64,000 nt of DNA from Microbacterium hominis NBRC 15708 (GCF_001592125.1 NZ_BCWI01000001.1:124001-188000); one strand, 5' to 3'; numbered from the stretch's first letter, positions 16,106-25,294 are shown. The notes: generated by a model from the letters alone, not told the origin. Numbers and translations: made by a program.

Positions 16106-17200
16106 GTGACGACCGCCCCGGAATCGACGACGTACCTGCTCGCCGGCGGGGGCACCGCCGGCCACGTCAACCCGCTCCTGGCCGTCGCCGACGGCCTGCG
16201 CGAGCGCGACCCCGCGGCCCGTGTCCTCGTCCTCGGCACGAGGGAGGGGCTGGAGGCCCGCCTCGTGCCCCAGCGCGGCTACGAGCTGCTGTTCGTCGAC
16301 AAGGTGCCCTTCCCGCGCCGTCCCGACCTCGCCGCCGTGCGCTTCCCCGCCGCGTGGACGCGCGCCGTCCGCCAGGTGCGCGCGCACCTGCGGACGCGAC
16401 GGGTCGATGTCGTCGCGGGCTTCGGCGGGTACGCGTCGGCGCCGGCGTACGTGGCGGCGCAGCGGGAGGGCATCCCGTACGTGGTCCACGAGGCGAACGC
16501 CCGCCCCGGCCTCGCCAACATCCTCGGCGCCCGGCGCGCCGCCGCGGTGGGCGCCGTCTTCCCCGGGACGCCGCTGCGCGGCGCGCAGACGGTGGGGATG
16601 CCGTTGCGGCGCGAGATCGTCGAACTCGATCGCGCTGCCGCACGGGCGGAGGCCGCCGCGGCCTTCGGGCTCGACCCGGCGCGGCCCGTGCTCCTCGTCT
16701 TCGGCGGCTCGCTCGGCGCCCGCCGACTCAACCAGGCCTTCGCCCAGGCGTGGTCCTCGATCGTCGACGCGGGCTGGCAGCTGCTGCACGCGGCGGGGGA
16801 GCGCGACGAGATCGTCGACCCGCGGCATCCCGACTATCGCGTCGTCCCGTACCTGGACCGGATGGATCTGGCGCTCGCGCTGGCCGATCTCGTCGTGTCG
16901 CGCGCCGGTGCCGCGACGGTCAGCGAGCTGTCGGCGCTCGGTGTTCCGGCCGTGTACGTGCCCTACGCGGTCGGCAACGGCGAGCAGGCGCTCAACGCCG
17001 CCGACGCGGTGGCGGCGGGCGCCGCACGGATCATCCCGGATGCCGAGTTCACCGCCGACCGGGTGCGCACCGAGATCGTGCCCCTGTTGGGCGACGGGGC
17101 CGCGCTCGGCGCGATGCGCGCGGCGGCCGCCTCACGCTCCGCGGCGGCGCGGGCGGGCACGGCCAACGTCATGGCGATGCTCGACGGCGCGCTGCGCTGA
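16106..17200 (+). CDS. murG: Lipid II-forming N-acetylglucosaminyltransferase MurG
   Basis: Membrane-associated GT28 glycosyltransferase that adds GlcNAc to lipid I, making lipid II. The 364-residue protein has two Rossmann domains. The lipid I-binding loop is LAGGGTAGHVNPLLAV (about 12-27), the second glycine-rich loop is VFGGSLGARRLN (about 197-208), and the UDP-GlcNAc-binding helix region has VSRAGAATVSELSALG (about 266-281) with YAVGNGEQALNA. The GTG start is supported by a TAGGCT -10 at 16093. The gene is followed by a dyad and by an antisense GntR gene that splits it from murC, so murG ends this transcript. Confidence 0.96.
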   Translation: MTTAPESTTYLLAGGGTAGHVNPLLAVADGLRERDPAARVLVLGTREGLEARLVPQRGYELLFVDKVPFPRRPDLAAVRFPAAWTRAVRQVRAHLRTRRVDVVAGFGGYASAPAYVAAQREGIPYVVHEANARPGLANILGARRAAAVGAVFPGTPLRGAQTVGMPLRREIVELDRAAARAEAAAAFGLDPARPVLLVFGGSLGARRLNQAFAQAWSSIVDAGWQLLHAAGERDEIVDPRHPDYRVVPYLDRMDLALALADLVVSRAGAATVSELSALGVPAVYVPYAVGNGEQALNAADAVAAGAARIIPDAEFTADRVRTEIVPLLGDGAALGAMRAAAASRSAAARAGTANVMAMLDGALR

Positions 17201-17210
17201 CCCCCGCTCA

Positions 17211-17262
17211 TCCGTCCCCTCGTGCCGGTATCGCGTCGGCGATGCGGCAGGACGGGGACGGA
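17211..17262. terminator. Nested dyad between convergent murG and gntR
   Basis: The outer arms TCCGTCCCC (17211-17219) and GGGGACGGA (17254-17262) enclose inner arms TGCCG (17223-17227) and CGGCA (17245-17249). It lies 10 nt after the murG stop and 10 nt from the gntR stop, so it may end both transcripts. Confidence 0.5.
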
Positions 17263-17272
17263 CGAACGCGTC

Positions 17273-17644
17273 TCAGGAGGTCGACGGCGCGTCGCGGAGG
17301 GCGGCGCGGGCGAGGGCGAGGGCCTGCTCGGGATCGAGGCGGAGCGCGCGGATCTGCGCGGCGAACGCGGATGCCGCGCGTTGCGCCTCCTTCAGCGCCG
17401 CATCGCCCTGCGGAGCGACGAACGTGCCGTTGCGCCCCCGGGTCTCGATCACATCGGCGGCCTCCAGCTCACGGTAGGCGCGTGCCACGGTGCCGGGCGC
17501 CAGGCCGAGGTCCTCCGCCAGCCGTCGCACCGTGGGCAGTCGGGCCCCGGGAGCGAGCTCGCCCGTGTCGATCGCGTCGATGAGCCGGCGGCGCAGCTGC
17601 TCGAAGGGCGGGACGGGGGATGCCGGGTCGATGACCATCTGCAT
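17273..17644 (-). CDS. GntR-family (YtrA-type) transcriptional regulator
   Basis: A 123-residue regulator. The winged HTH occupies about 10-75: FEQLRRRLIDAIDTGELAPG, then LPTVRRLAEDLGLAPGTVAR and a wing with RGRNGTFV. Only a short helical dimerisation tail of about 45 residues follows. This small C-domain defines the YtrA subfamily, whose members usually repress a neighbouring ABC-transporter operon and often respond to cell-wall antibiotics. No ABC transporter is nearby. Instead the gene lies antisense between murG and murC, interrupting the cell-wall cluster. The ATG at 17644 follows a -10 at 17653-17658 very closely. Two TGATACA repeats in the promoter suggest autoregulation. Targets are unknown. 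Confidence 0.88.
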   Translation of the reverse strand: MQMVIDPASPVPPFEQLRRRLIDAIDTGELAPGARLPTVRRLAEDLGLAPGTVARAYRELEAADVIETRGRNGTFVAPQGDAALKEAQRAASAFAAQIRALRLDPEQALALARAALRDAPSTS

Positions 17645-17652
17645 CCCGCTTT

Positions 17653-17680
17653 TGTATCATGCAATGTATCAAGAAGTCAA
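17653..17680 (-). promoter_or_regulatory. gntR promoter with two TGATACA repeats (probable operator)
   Basis: On the minus strand TTGACT (17675-17680) and GATACA (17653-17658) lie 16 nt apart and form a good -35/-10 pair. The 7-mer TGATACA occurs twice (17653-17659 and 17665-17671), 12 bp apart, one copy covering the -10. The block is AT-rich against its surroundings. It is a likely autoregulatory site for the GntR protein and lies about 55 bp from the murC -10. Confidence 0.6.
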
Positions 17681-17733
17681 GACCCCGGACCGCCGCGCAG
17701 CGCGCCGCAGCATCCCCCCAGGGAGAGCCGACC

Positions 17734-17739
17734 TAGACT
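17734..17739 (+). promoter_or_regulatory. Putative -10 (TAGACT) of murC
   Basis: TAGACT ends 9 nt before the murC ATG at 17749. Because gntR separates murC from murG, murC needs its own promoter. Confidence 0.55.
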
Positions 17740-17748
17740 TGTCGAGCC

Positions 17749-19155
17749 ATGATTCGACCCGATCTCAGCCTGCCCATTCCCGAGGACATCTCCGCCGCGC
17801 ACTTCATCGGCATCGGCGGATCGGGCATGTCCGGGCTCGCCGGCATGTTCCTCGACCGCGGCATCCGCGTGTCGGGCTCGGACCGCGCCGACGGCGCCGC
17901 CCTGCGCGCCCTCGCGGCGCGCGGTGCCGACGTGCACGTCGGCCACGACGCGGCGCACCTGCCCGACGACGCCGACACCGTCATCCACACCGGGGCGATC
18001 TGGCCCGAGAACCCGGAGTTCCTGCTCGCGAAGGAGCGCGGCCTCCACGTCATCCACCGCTCGCAGGCCCTGCACTGGCTCATCGGCGGCCGCCGCCTCG
18101 TGAGCGTCGCGGGCGCGCACGGGAAGACGACGTCCACGGGCATGATCGTCACCGCGCTGCGTGCGCTCGGCACGGCGCCGACGTTCGTCAACGGGGGAGT
18201 GATCGCCGACCTCGGCGTGTCCAGTGCGACGGGATCCGACGAGCTGTTCGTCATCGAGGCCGACGAGTCGGACGGCACGTTCCTCCTCTACGACACCTCC
18301 GTCGCCCTCATCACCAACGTCGACCCCGATCACCTCGACCACTGGGAGTCGCGCGACGCGTTCTACGACGGCTTCGTGCGCTTCGGCGACGCGGCCCGCG
18401 AGGCGGTCGTCATCTCCGCCGACGACGCCGGCGCCCGCCGCGTGGCGGCCGCGCTCGATCACCCCACGGTGGTGACGTTCGGCGAGGATGCCGCGGCCCA
18501 CGTGCGCGTCAGCGACATCGTGACCGACGGCCCGGTCTCGTTCACCCTCACGCACGACGGCGTCAGCGTTCCGGGCCGGCTGGCGGTGCCGGGCGCCCAC
18601 AACGCCATCAACGCGGCGGGCGCGGTCGCCGTGCTCCTCACGCTCGGATACGCCCTCGAGCCGGCGCTGCGCGCGGTGGAGGGATTCGGCGGCACCGTCC
18701 GGAGGTTCGAGCTGCACGGCGTGGAGCGCGGGGTGAGCGTCTACGACGACTACGCCCACCATCCGACCGAGGTCGCCGCGGCGCTCGCGGCCGCGCGCAC
18801 CGTCGTCGGCGAGGGGCGCATCATCGCGATCCAGCAGCCGCACACGTATTCGCGCACGCAGGAGATGTATCGCGAGTTCGCCGAGGTCCTCGAGCAGTAC
18901 GCCGATCACACGGTCATGCTCGATGTGTACGGTGCCCGTGAGGACCCCGTGCCCGGCGTGACCGGCGAGCTCGTCAGCGGCGCGTTCCGCGACCCCGCGA
19001 AGGTGCACTTCGTCCCCGACTGGCAGGCGGCGGCCGACTACACCGCGACGGTGGCGCGCGCCGGCGACTACGTCATCACCCTCGGCTGCGGCAACGTGTA
19101 CCAGATCATCCCTCAGGTGCTCGGGGCGCTGTCCGCGACGAAGGCCGAGGCATAG
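17749..19155 (+). CDS. murC: UDP-N-acetylmuramate-L-alanine ligase
   Basis: ATP-dependent ligase that attaches L-Ala to UDP-MurNAc, the first stem-peptide step. The 468-residue protein has an N-domain with [16 protein letters not shown] (about 19-34), the P-loop [13 protein letters not shown] (about 120-132), the central [10 protein letters not shown] and the C-domain signature [11 protein letters not shown]. All expected catalytic motifs are intact. The start is supported by a TAGACT -10. The gene is followed by ftsQ after 3 nt, so murC-ftsQ form a unit. It faces away from gntR across a 104-bp divergent promoter region, making it the most direct candidate target of that regulator. Confidence 0.96.
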   Translation: MIRPDLSLPIPEDISAAHFIGIGGSGMSGLAGMFLDRGIRVSGSDRADGAALRALAARGADVHVGHDAAHLPDDADTVIHTGAIWPENPEFLLAKERGLHVIHRSQALHWLIGGRRLVSVAGAHGKTTSTGMIVTALRALGTAPTFVNGGVIADLGVSSATGSDELFVIEADESDGTFLLYDTSVALITNVDPDHLDHWESRDAFYDGFVRFGDAAREAVVISADDAGARRVAAALDHPTVVTFGEDAAAHVRVSDIVTDGPVSFTLTHDGVSVPGRLAVPGAHNAINAAGAVAVLLTLGYALEPALRAVEGFGGTVRRFELHGVERGVSVYDDYAHHPTEVAAALAAARTVVGEGRIIAIQQPHTYSRTQEMYREFAEVLEQYADHTVMLDVYGAREDPVPGVTGELVSGAFRDPAKVHFVPDWQAAADYTATVARAGDYVITLGCGNVYQIIPQVLGALSATKAEA

Positions 19156-19158
19156 CCG

Positions 19159-20190
19159 ATGCGTCGGCCGACGCCGCTGCCGGCGCCGGAGCAGGACCCG
19201 GCCGCCGCGAAGGCGACCGCGGATGAGGTCGACGCGTCGACCGTGCGTCGTGTCGATCCGCCGCGTCGGGGCGAGGATGCCGGTGCCGCTGCCGACCTCG
19301 TGGAGGACGCCGATGCGACGGCCCCGCTGACCCCGCTGTGGGTGGGATCGTCCGAGCGTGCGCCGATGTCGACGGTGACCGAGGCGACGCCCGGGTCGAC
19401 ACCCGAGGCCGCCGAGGATGCCGATGCGATCGGCGTGCGCGACGTGTGGTCGGCGGCACGCGCCCGGCGGCGCGCCCTGCGCGCGGAGGTGCGGCGCTTC
19501 ACGGCACGTCAGCGCCGCCGTCGGATGATCTGGCTCGGGGTCGGCGCCGCCGTCCTCCTGCTGGTGCTCGGCACGCTGGGCGCCGCGTACAGCCCGCTCT
19601 TCGCGGTCGAGAAGGTGAGCGTCGTGGGCGCCTCGACCCTCGACGCCGGAGCCGTCGAGCAGGCGCTGGCCGGCCAGATCGGCACGCCTCTTCCCCTCGT
19701 CGACTCCTCGGCCGTCAAAGCGGCGCTCGTGACCTTCCCCCTCGTCGAGTCCTACACTCTCGAGGCCCGGCCGCCGCACGAGCTCGTCGTCCGCATCGTC
19801 GAGCGCACGCCGATCGGCTCGATCCCGTCGTCGGCCGGCTACACCCTCGTCGACGCCGCCGGGGTGGCGCTCTCCACGACCCCGCAACCTGCCGCCGGTC
19901 ATCCCGTGCTCTCGGTGGAGGGAGGGCTCTCCTCGCCCGCCTTCACCGCCGTGGGGACCGTCTTCCGTACGCTGCCCACCGACATCCGCGACCAGGTCAC
20001 CGCGATGAGCGCGACCTCGGCGAACGACGTCACGCTCACCCTGGGCGGCACCGGCACGACCGTCGTCTGGGGCAACGCCGACGATTCCGTGCTGAAGGCC
20101 AAGAGCCTCGCGGCGATCATGGCCGCTCGGCCGCCGTCCGAGGTGTCGAGCTACGACGTCTCGTCGGCCACGGCCGTCGTCGTGCGCTGA
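19159..20190 (+). CDS. ftsQ: Cell division protein FtsQ
   Basis: A 343-residue bitopic divisome protein. A long hydrophilic, acidic and Ala/Asp-rich cytoplasmic region (1-120) ends in a strongly basic patch (RQRRRRM). One transmembrane helix follows at about 124-144, then an extracellular POTRA domain (about 148-215, with FAVEKVSVVGASTL) and the FtsQ beta domain with VVRIVERTPIGSIP. FtsQ recruits FtsL-FtsB and regulates septal synthesis. The N-terminal extension is longer than in E. coli FtsQ (about 25 residues), as is common in Actinobacteria. The start follows murC by 3 nt. Confidence 0.93.
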   Translation: MRRPTPLPAPEQDPAAAKATADEVDASTVRRVDPPRRGEDAGAAADLVEDADATAPLTPLWVGSSERAPMSTVTEATPGSTPEAAEDADAIGVRDVWSAARARRRALRAEVRRFTARQRRRRMIWLGVGAAVLLLVLGTLGAAYSPLFAVEKVSVVGASTLDAGAVEQALAGQIGTPLPLVDSSAVKAALVTFPLVESYTLEARPPHELVVRIVERTPIGSIPSSAGYTLVDAAGVALSTTPQPAAGHPVLSVEGGLSSPAFTAVGTVFRTLPTDIRDQVTAMSATSANDVTLTLGGTGTTVVWGNADDSVLKAKSLAAIMAARPPSEVSSYDVSSATAVVVR

Positions 20191-20272
20191 CACGCGGTCA
20201 CGACGCGTTTCTGCGCGACACGCCCCGTGCCTGGCGGGCGCGGGCCTCGCTGCCGCATACCTTCAATCAAGG

Positions 20273-20313
20273 AATTGCATACTGAGCAATTCTTTAAACC
20301 TCAACTAGAGGTT
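20273..20313. promoter_or_regulatory. AT-rich ftsZ upstream region with two inverted repeats
   Basis: In the 165-nt ftsQ-ftsZ gap, AATTGC/GCAATT (20273-20278 with 20286-20291) and AACCTC/GAGGTT (20297-20302 with 20308-20313) form two adjacent short dyads. CATACT at 20278-20283 is a possible -10. The region is far more AT-rich than its surroundings and probably carries ftsZ promoters and control sites. Confidence 0.5.
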
Positions 20314-20355
20314 CAAGGTTTAGCAGTCAGGGTTCGGGACACAATGGAGGCCGGC

Positions 20356-21507
20356 ATGAGCCAGAACCAGAACTACCTCGCGGTGATCAAGGTCGTGGGT
20401 GTGGGCGGCGGCGGCGTGAACGCCGTCAATCGGATGATCGAGCTCGGGCTGCGGGGTGTCGAGTTCATCGCGGTGAACACCGACGCCCAGGCGCTGCTGA
20501 TGAGTGACGCCGACGTCAAGCTCGACGTGGGCCGCGAGCTCACGCGCGGGCTCGGCGCCGGGGCCGACCCCGAGGTCGGCCGCCGCGCCGCCGAGGATCA
20601 CGCCGAGGAGATCGAGGAGGCTCTCGCGGGAGCCGACATGGTCTTCGTGACGGCCGGCGAGGGCGGTGGGACGGGAACCGGCGGTGCCCCCGTGGTCGCC
20701 CGCATCGCCAAGTCGATCGGCGCGCTGACGATCGGTGTCGTCACCAAGCCGTTCAGCTTCGAGGGTCGGCGCCGCCAGAGCCAGGCCGAGGCCGGCGTCG
20801 CGAAGCTCAAGGAAGAGGTCGACACGCTCATCGTCGTGCCGAACGACCGTCTGCTGGAGATCAGCGACCGCGGCATCTCGATGATCGAGGCGTTCGCCAC
20901 CGCCGACCAGGTGCTCCTCGCCGGTGTGCAGGGCATCACCGACCTCATCACCACGCCGGGTCTGATCAACCTCGACTTCGCCGACGTGAAGAGCGTCATG
21001 CAGGGCGCCGGCTCCGCTCTCATGGGCATCGGCTCCGCGCGCGGAGCCGACCGGGCGATCAAGGCCGCCGAGCTGGCCGTCGAATCGCCTCTGCTGGAGG
21101 CGTCGATCGAGGGTGCGCACGGTGTGCTGCTCTCGATCCAGGGTGGATCGAACCTCGGCATCTTCGAGATCAACGACGCGGCCCAGCTGGTCAAGGAAGC
21201 CGCCCACCCCGAGGCGAACATCATCTTCGGCACGGTCATCGACGACACGCTCGGCGACGAGGTCCGTGTCACGGTCATCGCCGCCGGTTTCGACGGGGGC
21301 GAACCGCAGACGCGCATCGAGCCGATCACGGCGGCGCGCCCGGCGGCCGCGGCGCCCGTGCTGCCGTCCGTGCCCGCGGAGGATGCCGCGCGCGAGATCG
21401 CCGCCGTCGAGGAGAAGCAGCCGGTCACGGTGTCGGCACCGGTCGCCGAGTCGTACGACTCGGTCTACGGCGACGACGACCTGGACATCCCCGACTTCCT
21501 GAAGTGA
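20356..21507 (+). CDS. ftsZ: Cell division protein FtsZ
   Basis: Tubulin-like GTPase that polymerises into the Z-ring at mid-cell. The 383-residue protein starts [20 protein letters not shown]. The tubulin signature [13 protein letters not shown] is at about 102-114, and the T7 synergy loop has [12 protein letters not shown] variable Ala/Pro/Glu linker (about 318-370) ends in the conserved tail [11 protein letters not shown], which binds SepF in organisms lacking FtsA. The start is chosen at 20356 for its GGAGG site six nt upstream (20346-20350); an ATG at 20344 is in frame but has no such site. Its stop overlaps the GTG of yggS (GTGA). Confidence 0.98.
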   Translation: MSQNQNYLAVIKVVGVGGGGVNAVNRMIELGLRGVEFIAVNTDAQALLMSDADVKLDVGRELTRGLGAGADPEVGRRAAEDHAEEIEEALAGADMVFVTAGEGGGTGTGGAPVVARIAKSIGALTIGVVTKPFSFEGRRRQSQAEAGVAKLKEEVDTLIVVPNDRLLEISDRGISMIEAFATADQVLLAGVQGITDLITTPGLINLDFADVKSVMQGAGSALMGIGSARGADRAIKAAELAVESPLLEASIEGAHGVLLSIQGGSNLGIFEINDAAQLVKEAAHPEANIIFGTVIDDTLGDEVRVTVIAAGFDGGEPQTRIEPITAARPAAAAPVLPSVPAEDAAREIAAVEEKQPVTVSAPVAESYDSVYGDDDLDIPDFLK

Positions 21508-22196
21508 CCTCTCTCGCCGAACGCCTGACCGCCCTGGACGCCCGCCTCGCGGACGCGGCCAGGGCGGTCGGGCGCGACCCCGGCGAGATCACGCGGATCG
21601 TCGTCACGAAGTTCCACCCGGCGCGCCTCGTGACCGATCTCGCCGCGCTCGGCGTGCGCGACGTGGGGGAGAACCGCCAGCAGGAGCTCACCGCGAAGCG
21701 CGCAGAGCTCGAGGGCTCCGCGCTGGACGGGCTGCGCTGGCATTTCATCGGGCAGCTGCAGACCAAGAAGGCCCGCGCGGTGCGCGTGGCCTCCGACTGC
21801 GTCCACTCCGTCGACCGCGACCGCGTCGCCGACGCGCTGCACGCCGCCGATCCCGAGGGGGCGCCGCTCGACGTGTTCCTCCAGGTCAACCTCACCGCCG
21901 ACCCCGGCCGCGGAGGCGTGTCGCCGTCGGAGGTCGAGGCCCTCGCCGCACACACCGCCGATCGCTGTCCGTCGCTGCGCGTGCGCGGCGTCATGGGCGT
22001 CGCACCTCTCGACGAGGCGCCGGGCGCGGCGTTCGCGCGTCTCGCGGCGGCGGGCGAGACCGTACGACGCGTCGTCCCGGACGCGTCGTGGATGTCCGCC
22101 GGGATGTCGGGCGACTTCGCCGATGCGATCGCTGCCGGCGCGACACACCTGCGGATCGGCACGGCAATCACGGGACCGCGACCGGACCGCGGCTAG
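21504..22196 (+). CDS. yggS: YggS/PROSC-family PLP-binding protein
   Basis: A 230-residue single-domain fold-type III pyridoxal phosphate protein involved in PLP and amino-acid homeostasis, without known enzymatic activity. The PLP lysine is probably Lys36 ([10 protein letters not shown]). The signatures [10 protein letters not shown] (about 53-62) and [11 protein letters not shown] (about 75-85) are present, as is the late [12 protein letters not shown]. The GTG start overlaps the ftsZ stop by 3 nt. The laccase-like yfiH gene that usually sits between ftsZ and yggS in Actinobacteria is absent. Confidence 0.93.
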   Translation: MTSLAERLTALDARLADAARAVGRDPGEITRIVVTKFHPARLVTDLAALGVRDVGENRQQELTAKRAELEGSALDGLRWHFIGQLQTKKARAVRVASDCVHSVDRDRVADALHAADPEGAPLDVFLQVNLTADPGRGGVSPSEVEALAAHTADRCPSLRVRGVMGVAPLDEAPGAAFARLAAAGETVRRVVPDASWMSAGMSGDFADAIAAGATHLRIGTAITGPRPDRG

Positions 22197-22228
22197 CCTC
22201 AGACCAGACGAGCAAACGGAGGAATGCG

Positions 22229-22696
22229 ATGTCGAACCCGCTCAAGAAGACCATGGTGTACCTGGGCCTCGCCGACGAGGAAGAGGTCTACGAAGAGCCC
22301 GCCGCCGAGACGCCTGCGCGCCGTGAGCGCACGAGCGACCGCCCGATCGAGAAGGCGGCTCCCGTGACGCCCCTGCACCGTCCCGCCGTCGTCCGCCAGC
22401 CGACCGCCGGCACCGTCAGCGAGATCCTCACGGTGCACCCCAAGCAGTACCGCGACGCGCAGATCATCGCGGAGAACTTCCGCGACGGCATCCCGGTGAT
22501 CATCAACCTGTCGCAGATGAGCGACGCCGACGCGCGTCGACTGATCGACTTCGCGAGCGGACTCTCCCTCGGCCTGTACGGGCGTATCGAGCGCGTGACC
22601 AGCAAGGTCTTCCTGCTGTCGCCCGAGAACGTCGCGATCTCCGGTGACGGGTCGGTGGCGAACGCCGACCCCGAGTCCGCACCCTTCTCGCAATAG
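22229..22696 (+). CDS. sepF: Cell division protein SepF
   Basis: Membrane-tethering partner of FtsZ in bacteria without FtsA. The 155-residue protein has an N-terminal amphipathic segment ([15 protein letters not shown]), an acidic and Pro/Arg-rich linker and a C-terminal SepF domain (about 65-145) with [20 protein letters not shown] and [20 protein letters not shown]. The start has a strong ribosome binding site (ACGGAGGA). It is followed by yggT after 2 nt, the conserved ftsZ-yggS-sepF-yggT-divIVA order. Confidence 0.95.
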   Translation: MSNPLKKTMVYLGLADEEEVYEEPAAETPARRERTSDRPIEKAAPVTPLHRPAVVRQPTAGTVSEILTVHPKQYRDAQIIAENFRDGIPVIINLSQMSDADARRLIDFASGLSLGLYGRIERVTSKVFLLSPENVAISGDGSVANADPESAPFSQ

Positions 22697-22698
22697 TC

Positions 22699-23001
22699 GT
22701 GGAGATCGTGCGCCTGGCGGCCTTCGTCGTCGACGTCCTTCTCCTCATCTACATCCTCGTGCTGTTGGCGAGGCTGGTTCTCGAGTACATCCCGATGTTC
22801 AACCGTCAGTGGCGGCCGCGGGGCTTCGGGCTCGTTCTCGCCGAGGCTGTCTTCACGCTGACCGATCCGCCGCTGCGGTTCTTCCGTCGGCTGATCCCTC
22901 CGTTGCGGCTCGGACCCATCGCTCTCGACCTCGGATTCCCGGTGACGATGCTCAGCTGCTTCGTGCTGCTCACGATCGTCCGGGTGATCGAGCGCCTGTA
23001 G
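22699..23001 (+). CDS. yggT: YggT family membrane protein
   Basis: A 100-residue protein with two hydrophobic stretches (about 5-27 and 78-97) separated by a loop with the family signature PPLRFFRRLIPPLRLGPIAL (about 58-77). It begins with GTG at 22699, 2 nt after the sepF stop. YggT proteins are small membrane proteins of uncertain role; links to osmotic tolerance and cell division have been proposed for relatives. Position next to sepF and divIVA supports a division-site role by inference. Confidence 0.9.
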   Translation: MEIVRLAAFVVDVLLLIYILVLLARLVLEYIPMFNRQWRPRGFGLVLAEAVFTLTDPPLRFFRRLIPPLRLGPIALDLGFPVTMLSCFVLLTIVRVIERL

Positions 23002-23030
23002 CCCCCGTCGCACGCCCCACGAGCGCCGAC

Positions 23031-23036
23031 TATGCT
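23031..23036 (+). promoter_or_regulatory. Putative -10 (TATGCT) of divIVA
   Basis: TATGCT lies 72 nt upstream of the divIVA ATG in the 107-nt gap after yggT. The leader contains a GAAAGAGGAAAC ribosome binding site. Confidence 0.45.
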
Positions 23037-23108
23037 TGATCAGTACGGTTCGCCGATGGCGGGCCGACCGAATCGGCCCGCGTCGTGAGCCCCGAAAGAG
23101 GAAACACC

Positions 23109-23705
23109 ATGGCTTTGACCCCGGAAGACGTCGTCACCAAGCAGTTCCAGCACGTGCGGTTCAAGGAGGGCTTCGACCCCGACGAGGTGGATGACTTCCT
23201 CGACGAGATCGTCGTCGAGTGGCGCAAGACCATCGCCGAGAACGAAGAGCTGAAGACCAAGCTCGCCGCGTACGAGTCCGGTGAAGCCGCTCCCGCCGAG
23301 GTCGTCGAGGCTGCGGTCGTCGAGGAGCCGGCTCCCGCCGTCGTGGAGGCCGTGCCCGCTGCGGAGGCTCCCGCCGCCGGTGGCGTCGCGGCATCCGCCG
23401 GCATCATCGAGCTCGCTCAGCGCCTGCACGACGAGCACGTCGCCGAGGGCCAGGCCCAGCGCGACAAGCTCATCTCCGAGGCCCAGTCCAAGGCCGCGTC
23501 GATCCTGGCCGAGGCCGAGGCCAAGGGCCGCGACGAGATGGCTCGCCTCGAGGCGGAGCGCGTCACGCTGGAGAGCCGCATCAGCGAGCTGCGCCAGTTC
23601 GAGCGCGACTACCGCTCGCAGCTGCGCGGCTTCATCGAGGACAAGCTGCGCGACCTCGACGTCGCCGGCACCACCTCGGGCGCCTCGCCGGTCTCGGCTT
23701 CCTGA
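23109..23705 (+). CDS. divIVA: DivIVA/Wag31 polar growth protein
   Basis: Curvature-sensing coiled-coil scaffold that marks poles and septum and directs wall growth in Actinobacteria. The 198-residue protein starts MALTPEDVVTKQFQHVRFKE. The conserved DivIVA N-domain (1-60) contains YDPDEVD-like FDPDEVDDFLDE. A variable Ala/Pro/Val linker (about 65-100) is followed by a long predicted coiled coil (about 105-185). Known mycobacterial Wag31 is phosphorylated by PknA/B on a threonine near residue 73; the region here is Ala/Glu-rich with no obvious equivalent threonine. The start is supported by GAAAGAGGAAAC. Confidence 0.95.
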   Translation: MALTPEDVVTKQFQHVRFKEGFDPDEVDDFLDEIVVEWRKTIAENEELKTKLAAYESGEAAPAEVVEAAVVEEPAPAVVEAVPAAEAPAAGGVAASAGIIELAQRLHDEHVAEGQAQRDKLISEAQSKAASILAEAEAKGRDEMARLEAERVTLESRISELRQFERDYRSQLRGFIEDKLRDLDVAGTTSGASPVSAS

Positions 23706-23710
23706 GCCCG

Positions 23711-24316
23711 GTGACGGACCCGTCCCCTCAGCACAAGACCCTGAACAGGGCGGCGGCCGGTGCCCTCGTCGCGATCCTCGCGGCGCTGGTGCTGGCCGCC
23801 GACCAGTTCACCAAGCATCTGGCTCTCACGTCGCTGCCGTATCAGGAACCGGTGGCGGTGTGGGGCGATGTCCTGCAGTTCTATCTGACGAGGAATCCGG
23901 GCGCGGCGTTCTCGCTCCTCGAGGGTCAGACGTGGATCTTCACCGTCGTGATGACCCTCGCCGCGCTGGTCATCGTCTCGCTCACGGTGATGCGCGTGCG
24001 CTCCCGTGTCTGGGCGATCGTCCTCGGCCTGCTGCTCGGCGGCATCCTGGGCAACCTCACCGATCGCGTGCTGCGCGACCCGGGGTTCCTGGTCGGTCAC
24101 GTCGTCGACTTCATCAACACGCCCTGGATGTGGCTCGGCATGAACCCGGCCATCTACAACGTGGCCGACATGTTCATCGTGACGATGATGATCGGTGTCG
24201 CCCTGCTCGTGGTCGTCGGCGTGCGCCTCGACGGCACGCGTGAGCGCCGCGGCGACGCGACCGCGCCGGCGGCGTCCGACGCCGATGACGCGCCCACCGG
24301 GCTGCGCGAGGACTGA
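23711..24316 (+). CDS. lspA: Lipoprotein signal peptidase (signal peptidase II)
   Basis: Membrane aspartyl protease that cleaves signal peptides of prolipoproteins at the lipobox. The 201-residue protein has four transmembrane helices, the N-P-G-A-A-F-S motif ([14 protein letters not shown]) and the two catalytic aspartates in HVVDFI and YNVADMFI. A charged C-terminal tail of about 35 residues extends beyond the core. The GTG at 23711 is 5 nt after divIVA. The stop overlaps the rluD ATG (TGATG). Substrates in this window include the CtaC and 53094 lipoproteins. Confidence 0.96.
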   Translation: MTDPSPQHKTLNRAAAGALVAILAALVLAADQFTKHLALTSLPYQEPVAVWGDVLQFYLTRNPGAAFSLLEGQTWIFTVVMTLAALVIVSLTVMRVRSRVWAIVLGLLLGGILGNLTDRVLRDPGFLVGHVVDFINTPWMWLGMNPAIYNVADMFIVTMMIGVALLVVVGVRLDGTRERRGDATAPAASDADDAPTGLRED

Positions 24317-25233
24317 TGCCGTCACGCACCCTTCCCATCCCCGACGGTCTCGACGGCGTCCGGGTGGATGCCGCCCTCGCCAAGATGCTGGGGTTCTCGC
24401 GCACCTTCGCGGCCGAGGTCGCCGAAGCCGGCGGCGTGCGGATGGACGGGCGCCCGCTCGGTAAATCGGATCGTCTGCGCGCCGGGGGATGGCTCGAGCT
24501 CGAGTGGGAAGACCGCCGCGAGCCGGAGATCGTCCCCCTCGCGGTGCCCGACCTCGGGATCGTCTACGACGACGACGAGATCGTGGTCGTCGACAAGCCC
24601 GCGGGCGTCGCGGCGCATCCGTCGCTCGGCTGGGAGGGACCCACGGTCCTGGGCGCGCTGGCCGCGGCGGGCTTCCGGGTCGCCACGACGGGCGCCGCCG
24701 AACGCCAGGGTGTGGTCCATCGCCTCGACGTCGGCACGAGCGGCCTCATGGTCGTCGCCAAGACGGAGCGCGCGTACACCGCGCTCAAGCGGGCCTTCAA
24801 GGAGCGCGAGGTCGACAAGATCTACCACGCCGTCGTCCAGGGCCACCCCGACCCCCTCGCGGGCACGATCGATGCGCCGATCGGCCGCCATCCCTCCCAC
24901 TCGTGGAAGTTCGCCGTGACCCCCGACGGCAAGGACTCGATCACCCACTACGAGACGCTCGAGGCGTTCCCGTCGGCCGCGCTGCTGGAGATCCACCTCG
25001 AGACGGGACGCACCCACCAGATCCGCGTGCACATGGCGGCCCACCGGCATCCCTGCGTCGGCGATCCGCTGTACGGGGCCGACCCCACCCTCTCGGCGCG
25101 GCTCGGCTTGTCGCGGCAGTGGCTGCACGCGCACGAGCTGTCGTTCTCGCACCCCGCCACGACGGAGTGGGTCACGTTCTCGAGCGACTACCCGGCCGAC
25201 CTGGCCCACGCGCTCGACGTGCTGCGCGGCTGA
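24316..25233 (+). CDS. rluD: 23S rRNA pseudouridine synthase, RluD family
   Basis: RluA/RluD-type pseudouridine synthase of 305 residues. An S4 RNA-binding domain (about 10-65) precedes the catalytic domain with [16 protein letters not shown], where Asp138 is the catalytic residue, and the C-terminal [13 protein letters not shown] and GDPLYG segments. It modifies uridines in 23S rRNA, presumably helix 69 by family; exact sites cannot be read from sequence. It is translationally coupled to lspA, the common actinobacterial arrangement. Confidence 0.94.
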   Translation: MPSRTLPIPDGLDGVRVDAALAKMLGFSRTFAAEVAEAGGVRMDGRPLGKSDRLRAGGWLELEWEDRREPEIVPLAVPDLGIVYDDDEIVVVDKPAGVAAHPSLGWEGPTVLGALAAAGFRVATTGAAERQGVVHRLDVGTSGLMVVAKTERAYTALKRAFKEREVDKIYHAVVQGHPDPLAGTIDAPIGRHPSHSWKFAVTPDGKDSITHYETLEAFPSAALLEIHLETGRTHQIRVHMAAHRHPCVGDPLYGADPTLSARLGLSRQWLHAHELSFSHPATTEWVTFSSDYPADLAHALDVLRG

Positions 25234-25282
25234 CGCGGGGTCGGACGCCGGTCCCATGCCGACCGGCGTACATGCCGGTGCC

Positions 25283-25288
25283 TAGCCT
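25283..25288 (+). promoter_or_regulatory. Putative -10 (TAGCCT) of the acyl-CoA ligase gene
   Basis: TAGCCT ends 6 nt before the GTG at 25295, the leaderless arrangement. Confidence 0.5.
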
Positions 25289-25294
25289 GGGGGA

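Noticed and set aside
20227-20355. An N-terminally extended FtsZ starting upstream of 20356
   Set aside because: The extension has no family similarity, lies in the AT-rich control region, and the ATG at 20356 has the only good ribosome binding site.
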